From assembly GCA_031268685.1 (NCBI GenBank), contig JAIRWW010000103.1, positions 1 through 10,037 of the forward strand: a DNA stretch of 10,037 nucleotides, read 5' to 3'. Below the pieces are notes generated by a model that was not told the DNA's origin, ran no database searches, and worked only from the letters and a program-made list of their open reading frames with translations. Position 1 is the stretch's first letter; every line of letters starts with the position of its first letter. Of the stretch, positions 1-5,947 are shown one piece after another. Origin of the DNA: Azoarcus sp. (GTDB lineage: Bacteria > Pseudomonadota > Gammaproteobacteria > Burkholderiales > Rhodocyclaceae). A program made the position numbers and the translations under genes.

Positions 1-104
1 GAATTTCCCGCACCGTAAATCAAGATGGGATGCGGCCCGGGCGTCCATCCAGGCTGTGGCGCGCAATCTTGTAGGTGTGCGGCGAATTTATCCATAGCAT
101 TCAT
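1..104 (-). CDS. 5' end of an unidentified gene with an N-terminal GAGN-type Rossmann-like module (partial)
   Basis: An open frame starts at ATG 104-102 and runs off the left edge after 34 codons without a stop. An AAGGGAG Shine-Dalgarno sequence lies 10 bases upstream. The protein begins MNAMDKFAAH and ends in view with HPILIYGAGN, a beta strand followed by a glycine-rich turn typical of a Rossmann-like nucleotide-binding start. The same pattern (PHIILRGAGN) occurs in the radical SAM protein just upstream, and a related one (ALWGAGM) in the C-terminal domain of the methyltransferase. It is the next gene of the operon, 63 bases after the radical SAM stop. The rest is outside the window, so it could be another radical SAM protein, a methyltransferase or an acyltransferase-type sugar enzyme. 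I give no function. Confidence 0.7.
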   Translation of the reverse strand, partial: MNAMDKFAAHLQDCAPQPGWTPGPHPILIYGAGN

Positions 105-114
105 TATTCTGCTT

Positions 115-121
115 CTCCCTT
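115..121 (-). promoter_or_regulatory. Ribosome binding site of the left-edge partial gene
   Basis: AAGGGAG read on the minus strand, 10 bases before the ATG at 104. It is the clearest Shine-Dalgarno sequence in the left part and fixes the start of a gene that is otherwise only a 34-codon fragment. Confidence 0.65.
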
Positions 122-134
122 GTTAGTGAAATCC

Positions 135-170
135 TGAACAAATCTGGTCTGTTTGGGCTGAATTTGTTCA
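135..170. repeat. Inverted repeat in the gap after the radical SAM gene
   Basis: The 9-base arms TGAACAAAT (135-143) and ATTTGTTCA (162-170) are perfectly complementary around an 18-base loop. On the minus strand the first arm begins with the TGA stop of the radical SAM gene. The stem is AT-rich and no T-run follows it, so a classical rho-independent terminator is unlikely. It may be a weak attenuator or an mRNA 3'-end structure, or it may be chance. Confidence 0.35.
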
Positions 171-1736
171 TTCTTCCTGATTCCGCAGAGACTGTCGAAA
201 GACAGTCTCTGGATGAATAGAATTGCTCGGGGTTTCATTAATGAAGTTAATTTTTCCGATATGCGCATAACGCGCGTCTACGCCTTGTTCGCCTGGCACG
301 ACATCCTCCTTCTTGAGATCACAATGGTCGCAGCTTTGGTAATAATGGTGCCCGATGAGTGTAATGATCTGTTCGCGCAACGCTCCTTGCGACAGATCGG
401 AGTTTAGAAATATTTTGTCATGAGTATAGTCGGCAATGTTGTGCAAAGCGATATTGACTGCATGACGGCATGGATAGTATATGCCGTTGCTGATGGTTCG
501 ACATTCATGGAAGGTACTGCAATGTTGTTTTATATTTTGCAGCACTGCAATGGAACGGTTTTGCTTTATTAGAGTAGGTGCGAGATTCCATTGTGTTTGG
601 TAGAGCGAGTATGAGACACCATGCAATTTGAGTTTACACAAGTTTTTGTCTCGAATAGTTTTTAGCTTTTCATCAAGTATGCCAATATAGAAAGGAATAC
701 GTAAATGTATACGAGCGTTTTGCAAGACAGTCATCGTCTTTTCGGAAATACGGCAAATGCCACTACTGTAAATTTGTATCATTCCAACATTGGATTGCGA
801 CAGCGAATGCGCGATAATGCGTGCAAAATGCGGATGTAAAAAAGGTTCGCCGCCTTCCAGTGCTAAGATGCGAATAAAATCATACGCTGCACAGACGATA
901 TTTATGTCATCCAAGATGCGGGCAAGCGGGAAGTTAATACTTTTTTCTGGGGGAAAGTTATTAATGTAATGTATGCAATGGCGGCATTTTAGTGTGCACT
1001 TCGTGTTAATACTGAAAAACAACCTGTCGGCCAGTAAGATTTCTGCCGATCTTCCCGTATTGGGGATATGTGGGGTGTAGCGAATCCTGCCTTCTATATG
1101 TCTTGGGCATTGAATTAGCGCGCAGTATGAGCCGGGGTGGCAGGCCATCAACTGTTGGCCGGTTCCGATCTGATAGGGACACAGCAATGCGAAGCCATCC
1201 ATATGCGCCGTATAGCCGTGCTTTGTATAATGCTCGGCACTGTAGGGCAGGGATGGGGCCGAAATGCAGTGCAGGATTATGGTGTCCTGGGAAGGAAAAT
1301 TCCCGGAAAATGGCGGCAATACCGGAATGCCGGAAATTTCCCGGACGTACTCCGCCCGCCTGTCCCAAAAGCAGAATTTCTCTTTCGGCATGCCTTCCGC
1401 CAGTAAATAATCCAGCATTTGTTGCCCTGCATTTCCCGCGCCACGCAAGATAATGTGCGGAAAACCGCCAATTGTGGCGAGCACATTTCTGGAAAGTTCC
1501 GAACAATGCTGTTCGCCTTGGGCTTGTCCAAGACAATGCTGCTCGCCCTGAGCTTGACCAGAAAAACTCCGCGCAGTTCCGTTCGCCCTGAGCTTGTCGA
1601 AGGGCATTGCCCGTGGAATTGAGGGCTTCGACAGGCTCAGCCCGAACGGGTGGGAATCGTCCGGTGTTTCCTTAAGGGTATTCTCCACAGAATCATGGGC
1701 TTCAGCCGCTTCATTCCGAACGATATCGTTCATCAT
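168..1736 (-). CDS. Radical SAM protein with N-terminal Rossmann-like module, carrying an in-frame repeat insertion
   Basis: Predicted radical SAM enzyme, 522 residues. Residues about 86-185 form a Rossmann-like module starting at RGAGNAG (98-104). The radical SAM core starts near 238 with the cluster motif C247-x3-C251-x2-C254 (CTLKCRHC) and has GGEP at 295-298. Further cysteines near the C-terminus (HECRTI, YYPCRH, CDHCDL) could ligate an auxiliary iron-sulfur cluster, as in SPASM or Twitch proteins. The ATG at 1736 has GAGGAA 9 bases upstream and follows the NeuB-like stop by 4 bases. Residues about 29-82 are low-complexity peptides (PFDKLRANG, GQAQGEQHC twice) translated from a dispersed DNA repeat and are probably not part of the original protein. 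The coding region from about 200 to 1060 is clearly richer in A+T than its neighbours, a sign of separate origin. The substrate is unknown. Its place in a sugar operon suggests chemistry on a sugar or a glycolipid group. Confidence 0.82.
   Translation of the reverse strand: MMNDIVRNEAAEAHDSVENTLKETPDDSHPFGLSLSKPSIPRAMPFDKLRANGTARSFSGQAQGEQHCLGQAQGEQHCSELSRNVLATIGGFPHIILRGAGNAGQQMLDYLLAEGMPKEKFCFWDRRAEYVREISGIPVLPPFSGNFPSQDTIILHCISAPSLPYSAEHYTKHGYTAHMDGFALLCPYQIGTGQQLMACHPGSYCALIQCPRHIEGRIRYTPHIPNTGRSAEILLADRLFFSINTKCTLKCRHCIHYINNFPPEKSINFPLARILDDINIVCAAYDFIRILALEGGEPFLHPHFARIIAHSLSQSNVGMIQIYSSGICRISEKTMTVLQNARIHLRIPFYIGILDEKLKTIRDKNLCKLKLHGVSYSLYQTQWNLAPTLIKQNRSIAVLQNIKQHCSTFHECRTISNGIYYPCRHAVNIALHNIADYTHDKIFLNSDLSQGALREQIITLIGHHYYQSCDHCDLKKEDVVPGEQGVDARYAHIGKINFINETPSNSIHPETVFRQSLRNQEE
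186..211. repeat. Perfect 11-bp hairpin inside the 3' end of the radical SAM gene
   Basis: The arms CAGAGACTGTC (186-196) and GACAGTCTCTG (201-211) pair perfectly around the four-base loop GAAA (197-200). It lies within the last codons of the gene and encodes part of the terminal FRQSLRNQEE. No T-run follows on either strand, so it does not look like an intrinsic terminator. It may be a small dispersed palindrome that became part of the C-terminus, or a structure protecting the mRNA. Confidence 0.55.
1503..1562. repeat. Two-copy 30-bp tandem repeat
   Basis: The units 1503-1532 and 1533-1562 both start ACAATGCT and match at 24 of 30 positions by hand alignment. On the minus strand they encode the ten-residue repeat GQAQGEQHC(L/S). 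Because 30 is a multiple of three, gain or loss of a unit would keep the radical SAM frame. Confidence 0.75.
1579..1650. repeat. Large imperfect inverted repeat of the dispersed element
   Basis: The left arm (1579-1605, core GTTCGCCCTGAGCTTGTCGA) and right arm (1623-1650, core TCGACAGGCTCAGCCCGAAC) are complementary with only a few mismatches around a loop of about 17 bases. This is the full head-to-head form of the element. The copies at 1511 and 1541 are half-units. Confidence 0.75.
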
Positions 1737-1740
1737 TTCC

Positions 1741-2826
1741 TTATATTCCTCGTTGACGAAGATGGGTTTTCAATGCCGGATTTGCGGAATAGGAGCTGTC
1801 TATATCGTCGATCATGATGGGCTGCCCGGCTTCGACATTCCGCAGCAGTATTTCGCCATTCATCAGCTCGCGGCAGGAGATTTGCCCTTTTTGCAGGGGA
1901 ATGGCGAAATAGATGTTGTCGCCATCGTTCAGTGTTTGCCCCTTGGCGAGTTTTTTCCTGGCATATACGCCGCGTACCAGGGTGTTTAGATAATTGGTTT
2001 CCCGTTCCGGCGGAATACGCCTTTTTGTGCCCGCCGCGCCGCACATGGAGGCAGCTTTTTTGTACGCAATAAACCATTCGTCGATCTGCTGCGGCAGGGA
2101 GCAATATGGGGAAACGGCGATGCCGTCGGCTTCGATGTCGATGTGCCGCTCGAAGGTGCGCGCGCCCTTGGCGTAGGCGATGGCGATGGATGTGTGCCAG
2201 TCGCGGTGTTCGTGAGTGGAGAAGCCGATGACGTGGCCGGGGTAGCGGTTTTTCAGAAAGTCGATCTGGTTCAATTCCAGTTCGTGGTCTTCGGTGGGGT
2301 AGAGGGAAACGCAGTGGTTGATGGCCAGCGGAATGCTGTGGCGGTCGAAAAGCGCGGCCAGATCGTCGATGCTCTGAAGCGATGCGCCGCCGGTGGAGAC
2401 GATGGCCGGGCGGCGCGTGGCGGCGATTTTTTCGGTCAGCGTCCGGTCGCTTATGTCGGAACTGGCGATTTTGATGATGTCGATATCCAGTTCCAGGCAT
2501 TGGTCGACGGAGGCTTCGTCGAAGGGCGTGGCCATTGGAATGCATCCGCCGAGGCGGATGGCTTCGACAAGCGCGGCGCAATCTTCACGGGAGAGGCGGG
2601 TTTCTCTCGTTTTTTTGATGTAGCGGATTTCCTGGTTTTGCCGCCAGTCTTTGTGAATGAAGCTATCTACGTCCCGGAATTGCAGCTTTATGGCGGCCTT
2701 GACGCCGTGGGCGCGCACGATGCGCGAGAAATCCGCGACGATTTTCAGTCCGCGTTCCAGGCGGCCCCAATGATTGTTGGCAAGTTCCAGAACGAAGAGG
2801 TCTTCAAAAATGTGCCGGGTATCCAT
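1741..2826 (-). CDS. NeuB-family (N-acetylneuraminate synthase-like) PEP-condensing aldolase, divergent
   Basis: NeuB-family proteins condense phosphoenolpyruvate with an aldose in a TIM barrel to make a 2-keto-3-deoxy (nonulosonic-type) acid. This 361-residue protein is slightly longer than a usual NeuB. It has the barrel landmarks in order: ELANNHWG (14-21), AIKLQ (45-49), ATPFD (99-103), KIASSD (119-124), STGGAS (144-149), NHCVSLYPT (170-178), GFSTHE (201-206) and ERHID (226-230). A C-terminal SAF-like region follows, with ARKKLAKGQTL and a hydrophobic end near IMIDDI. The family's EKH reads ERH here, and the GPDH-type metal/substrate stretch after it is replaced by ADGIAVSPY, so the substrate is probably not plain ManNAc. 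The start at 2826 has AAGAGG 9 bases upstream. It sits 15 bases after the ThDP enzyme stop. No CMP-sugar synthetase is in view. Family membership is firm, the substrate unknown. Confidence 0.85.
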   Translation of the reverse strand: MDTRHIFEDLFVLELANNHWGRLERGLKIVADFSRIVRAHGVKAAIKLQFRDVDSFIHKDWRQNQEIRYIKKTRETRLSREDCAALVEAIRLGGCIPMATPFDEASVDQCLELDIDIIKIASSDISDRTLTEKIAATRRPAIVSTGGASLQSIDDLAALFDRHSIPLAINHCVSLYPTEDHELELNQIDFLKNRYPGHVIGFSTHEHRDWHTSIAIAYAKGARTFERHIDIEADGIAVSPYCSLPQQIDEWFIAYKKAASMCGAAGTKRRIPPERETNYLNTLVRGVYARKKLAKGQTLNDGDNIYFAIPLQKGQISCRELMNGEILLRNVEAGQPIMIDDIDSSYSANPALKTHLRQRGI

Positions 2827-2835
2827 GTCTGCGGG

Positions 2836-2841
2836 CCTCTT
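2836..2841 (-). promoter_or_regulatory. Ribosome binding site of the NeuB-like gene
   Basis: AAGAGG on the minus strand, directly after the ThDP enzyme stop codon (2844-2842) and 9 bases before the ATG at 2826. It supports that start and independent initiation on the shared transcript. Confidence 0.6.
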
Positions 2842-4656
2842 TTATGGAATTGCAGGAGGCAGCATGTTTTGCGCCAGTTCTTCTGTTGCCAGAAATGGAA
2901 ACATGTCTTCCAGGGCCGGAGAAACGATGCGTCCGTCCGGCAGTTGCCGGGAGTGCATGCGCGGCTCGAATGCCTGTGTTTCGTCAAGCAGTATTTCTAT
3001 CAATGCGGGGCCGTCGGCGGCAAGTAATTCTGTAAGGCTTTCCGTGAATTTTTCGCCTTCGAGTTTGTGGGAGGCGATGCCGAATGCTGTGCCCAGGGCA
3101 ATGAAATCGGGAAACGAGACGCCGGAATCCGGTCCTTCTCCCGTCAGGCGGCCAAAGAAATTCTTTTGTGTGCCGCGAATGGAGAGATAGCCCCGGTTGT
3201 TGAAGATGAAAATTTTGATTGGCAGGCGGTGATGGGCAATGGTTTGCAGTTCTTGCAGATTCAGCATGATGCTGCCGTCGCCCGCCAGACAGATGATGCG
3301 GCGCTGGCTGCCCCGCGCAGCCAGTGCGCCGTAATAGGCTCCGATGGCCGCGGGCAGGTCGTAGCCCATGGAGGCTGCGCCGGAATTGGAAAACAGGCGC
3401 ATGCCGCGTTTGATCTTTCCAGCCTGGAAAGGGACGATGCAGGCGGCGGCATTGGCACAGGCAACGATGTCGTCTGCTTCGAGCGCGTCGAAAAGGGTTT
3501 CTACGAAATGATAGGGGTTGATTTTGCCGCTGCCTTTTCGATGGCGCGGCAAGACGGCGGGGTAGCGGGTTTGCCGTTCGCGGCACCAGTCGAGCCAGTC
3601 GATGTGTTCTGCTTTGGGGCTGTGTGCGGCGGGTATGAGTCCATCCAGGGTTTGCAGGAAAACGCGCAGGTCGCAGCAAATGGGCAGGTCGGCGCGGACG
3701 AAGGGCTTTTCCAGTTCCGCCGCGTCGATGTCGACCTGGATTTTGTAAGCGTTTTTGGCAAATGAGGCCCAGTCATAGCCGGTCTGGCGAATGTTCAGGC
3801 GGCTGCCGAGAATCAGCAGGTAATCGGCGTTTTGCACCGTGAAGTTTCCGGCGCGGCTGCCGATGGTTCCGGGGCGGCCGCAGAAGATGGGGTCGTCGCT
3901 GGCGATCAGGTCGTGCGCCCAGGCGGTGACGACGGGAATGCCCAGTTTGCGGATGAGCGGCTCGAATATGTCCAGGGCGTTTGCCGCGCGGATGCCGCTG
4001 CCCGCCATGACGACGGGACGTTTGGCGCGAGCGAGGCAGGCCAGGACTTCCCGGCACAGGGCTGAGACCAGGGCGGAAGAGGGCGGTATCTCTTGCGGGA
4101 TGAAACCGGCGAGCGCTTCGGGGTCGACCATTGCCGCCTGGACGTCGACGGGGATGTCCAGCCAGCAGGGGCCGGGCCGTCCATGGCTTGCGAGGTAGAG
4201 CGCTTTTTCCAGTTCGAGACGGATTTGTTCTGCCTGGCCGATAAAGGCTGTGTATTTGCAGATGGGTTGCGCCAGCGCCAGGATGTCGACTTCCTGGTCG
4301 CCGAGTTGCCGCAGGCGCAGGCCCGTGTGGCGCAGGGAGGTTTCCCGCTTTACCTGCCCGGACAGGATGAGCATGGGGATGGAATCCGTCCATGCACCGA
4401 AAACGCCGTTCAGCGCGTTGATGCCGCCGGGGCCGGTGGTGACGTTGATGACGCCGGCCGAACCGGCAATGCGCGCATAGGCTTCCGCCGCCATGGCCGA
4501 AGCTTGTTCATGGTGATTACAGATGATTTCCAGCCCGGTTTGGTGGCCGAGCGCGTCGTTCAGGAACATCGCGCCGCCGCCCGTCATGAGGAAGATATGG
4601 CGCACGCCGTGGCGGACGAGATGGCGGGCGATGAATTCGGCGACGCGGATTTCCAT
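2842..4656 (-). CDS. Acetolactate-synthase-like thiamine diphosphate enzyme, candidate YerE-type branching enzyme
   Basis: A 604-residue protein with the full three-domain ThDP layout. The N-terminal Pyr domain has the cofactor-activating glutamate in NHHEQASAMAAEAYAR (E50) and TTGPGG shortly after. A central FAD/Rossmann-type domain follows. The C-terminal PP domain has the ThDP/Mg motif from GDGS (459-462) to FNN (ending 488). The C-terminus (RQLPDGRIVSPALEDM) resembles ThDP proteins found in polysaccharide clusters more than housekeeping acetolactate synthase, and no small regulatory subunit gene follows. Next to ddhABC the best analogy is YerE of yersiniose A synthesis, which transfers the two-carbon unit of pyruvate to C4 of a CDP-4-keto-3,6-dideoxy sugar. 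That role is inferred. An in-frame TAA 15 bases upstream makes 4656 the start. No Shine-Dalgarno sequence is visible, so translation may depend on the methyltransferase gene in front. Confidence 0.85.
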   Translation of the reverse strand: MEIRVAEFIARHLVRHGVRHIFLMTGGGAMFLNDALGHQTGLEIICNHHEQASAMAAEAYARIAGSAGVINVTTGPGGINALNGVFGAWTDSIPMLILSGQVKRETSLRHTGLRLRQLGDQEVDILALAQPICKYTAFIGQAEQIRLELEKALYLASHGRPGPCWLDIPVDVQAAMVDPEALAGFIPQEIPPSSALVSALCREVLACLARAKRPVVMAGSGIRAANALDIFEPLIRKLGIPVVTAWAHDLIASDDPIFCGRPGTIGSRAGNFTVQNADYLLILGSRLNIRQTGYDWASFAKNAYKIQVDIDAAELEKPFVRADLPICCDLRVFLQTLDGLIPAAHSPKAEHIDWLDWCRERQTRYPAVLPRHRKGSGKINPYHFVETLFDALEADDIVACANAAACIVPFQAGKIKRGMRLFSNSGAASMGYDLPAAIGAYYGALAARGSQRRIICLAGDGSIMLNLQELQTIAHHRLPIKIFIFNNRGYLSIRGTQKNFFGRLTGEGPDSGVSFPDFIALGTAFGIASHKLEGEKFTESLTELLAADGPALIEILLDETQAFEPRMHSRQLPDGRIVSPALEDMFPFLATEELAQNMLPPAIP

Positions 4657-5947
4657 GGTATCTATATGTCTTTAGTGGGGGGGGGATGCCATGGGGATTA
4701 TCTTTTAGGATAATGGCGAATAAATCCGCATCGAGCATAGCCAGTTCGCTTTTGATTTCCTCAGCGTAGTGGTGCGCGGAAATGATGACCAGGGTATTGT
4801 CTGGAAGATGGCGCAAGCCCTTTTCGGGCGGCTCTATGATGCAGCCCGCCAGGGATTTGCCCTGTTTGTTCGGATCGCGGTCGACGATGGCCACGATGTT
4901 TGTTTCTTTCCAGCCTGGAGTGGCCAATATCCGCTGCGTTTGCATGCCTGCGCCCCAGAGCGCTATGGGGCGATTTTTTATTTCTATGGACAACGATGAT
5001 GCCGCCTGTGCGGCCAGCAGGCGCTGCGATTCGAGAATGTAGGTGGCGATGTGCCTTTTCAGCCCTGCCCTGTCTTCCCTGCAAGTGGACGGGGCGGAAA
5101 GCTTGTTTTGCTTATCCTGGATCAGGAGAATGCCCAGCGCGAAATCCCCTCCCCTGCCTCCATCCAGATCAATGTCATGCCTATCGCCGATACTTTTGCG
5201 AACAATTTCGGATACGCCGAACCCGTGCAGTGTGCAGAGCATCGCAAGATGGGGAAGGTCGAAATGGTTGATGTGTTCCTGATGGATGAACTGGAAGGGC
5301 AGCGTGCCCGCCATGTTGTGGTAGCCGGCCGCATCCGGGACTTCGATATAGACTTTGCCTTCGGGTGTCAGCAGCTTGTGCAGAGCGGAAAGCGTTCCCG
5401 CCACATCGACGACATGTTCAAGGACATGTGAAATGACGACGAGATCGCCCTTTCCGCACTCGGCGGGCAAATGGCCCAGATATCCTTGCCAGGCTGGAAT
5501 CTCCGCTGCCTTGAGACGTTCGACGCAGCGGGCCGATGGGTCGATGCCGGCAAGCGATGAAAAACCACGCCGCGAAAGTGCTTTCAGCAGCCCGCCTTGT
5601 GCGCAACCTATGTCGATAATCCGGGCATTTTTCGCGCCGATGCGCGCCGCTAGCCAGTCGGCGCTTTCTTCGATGCGGCGCGCATCGTTTTCATCGGTGC
5701 CGCTGCCTATGCCGTTCGTCTGTTCGTAAGCGGCGAAGCCCGCGTAATGACGGTCGTAGTCCGCCTGTGTTCCCGGCGTGTCGGCATATACCATGCCGCA
5801 GGCGAGGCAGCAGACGATGTCGCTGGCGGCAGGCAGGGGAGATCTCTCCAGTACGGCATAGCGCATGGTGGTGAGAATTTCCGCCTGGTTTTTGCCGCAG
5901 ACCGGGCAGGGGCGCAAGGCTGTTTTTTCAGTATGCGCAGTATGCAT
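4517..5947 (-). CDS. Zn-finger/SAM/Rossmann C-methyltransferase-like protein with abnormal read-through C-terminus
   Basis: This has the layout of nucleotide-sugar C-methyltransferases (TylC3/TcaB9 type), which methylate carbon next to a keto group using S-adenosylmethionine. It has a zinc-binding N-terminus with CPVC (14-17) and CLAC (47-50), and SAM motif I IIDIGCAQGG (110-119). Next come SHVLEH (173-178) and HQEHINHF (222-229), matching the family's catalytic Y/H-x-E-H segment. A C-terminal Rossmann-like domain begins at ALWGAGM near residue 330. The start overlaps the SDR gene by 20 bases. Homology-like sequence ends near residue 424 (KDNPHGIPP). As written, the frame then crosses a nine-C run and continues 52 Arg/Pro-rich residues into the ThDP gene in another frame, a tail that looks like out-of-frame translation. 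With eight or ten C the protein would end at 424 or 428 residues, just before the ThDP start. The sugar acceptor is unknown. Confidence 0.82.
   Translation of the reverse strand: MHTAHTEKTALRPCPVCGKNQAEILTTMRYAVLERSPLPAASDIVCCLACGMVYADTPGTQADYDRHYAGFAAYEQTNGIGSGTDENDARRIEESADWLAARIGAKNARIIDIGCAQGGLLKALSRRGFSSLAGIDPSARCVERLKAAEIPAWQGYLGHLPAECGKGDLVVISHVLEHVVDVAGTLSALHKLLTPEGKVYIEVPDAAGYHNMAGTLPFQFIHQEHINHFDLPHLAMLCTLHGFGVSEIVRKSIGDRHDIDLDGGRGGDFALGILLIQDKQNKLSAPSTCREDRAGLKRHIATYILESQRLLAAQAASSLSIEIKNRPIALWGAGMQTQRILATPGWKETNIVAIVDRDPNKQGKSLAGCIIEPPEKGLRHLPDNTLVIISAHHYAEEIKSELAMLDADLFAIILKDNPHGIPPPLKTYRYHGNPRRRIHRPPSRPPRRAPYLPHDGRRRDVPERRARPPNRAGNHL
4677..4685 (-). repeat. Nine-C homopolymer at the end of the methyltransferase gene
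   Basis: Nine consecutive G on the plus strand, C on the coding strand. In the sequence given, the methyltransferase frame continues to 4517. One C fewer gives the stop TAA (4674-4672); one C more gives TAG (4664-4662). Both lie just before the next start at 4656. The run is therefore either a slippage-prone contingency tract or a length error in the sequence. Confidence 0.8.

Larger units (their letters stand above)
1491..1652. repeat. Dispersed palindromic repeat cluster inserted in frame in the radical SAM gene
   Basis: This stretch encodes radical SAM residues about 29-82. Its translations, FGLSLSKP and PFDKLRANG on the minus strand and VRPELVEG on the plus strand, are signature peptides of a short repeat scattered through many proteobacterial genomes. 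It contains three direct copies of a GTTCGCCCTGAGCTTGTC-like unit (from about 1511, 1541 and 1581) and one inverted copy (about 1624-1646). The whole segment stays in frame, so the gene remains open. The boundaries are judged from where the peptide stops looking like the repeat and are approximate. Confidence 0.75.

Noticed and set aside
135..170. Rho-independent terminator after the radical SAM gene
   Set aside because: The stem is AT-rich, the loop is 18 bases, and no T-run follows on the minus strand; the next gene starts within 63 bases and looks like part of the same operon.
1503..1562. Possible CRISPR-like array from the 30-bp repeats
   Set aside because: The units are directly adjacent with no spacers, number only two, and belong to the dispersed palindromic repeat inside a coding frame.
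1741..2826. Assignment as a true sialic acid synthase (neuB)
   Set aside because: Active-site segments differ and no other sialic-acid gene is visible, so only the family is claimed.
2143..3027. A 294-codon plus-strand open frame opposite the NeuB-like and ThDP genes
   Set aside because: It is valine/glycine-rich antisense translation without motifs, against strong NeuB and ThDP family signatures on the other strand.
4517..4660. A genuine 52-residue C-terminal extension domain of the methyltransferase
   Set aside because: The tail is Arg/Pro-rich, lies entirely over the neighbouring gene in another frame, and appears only because of the nine-C run length.
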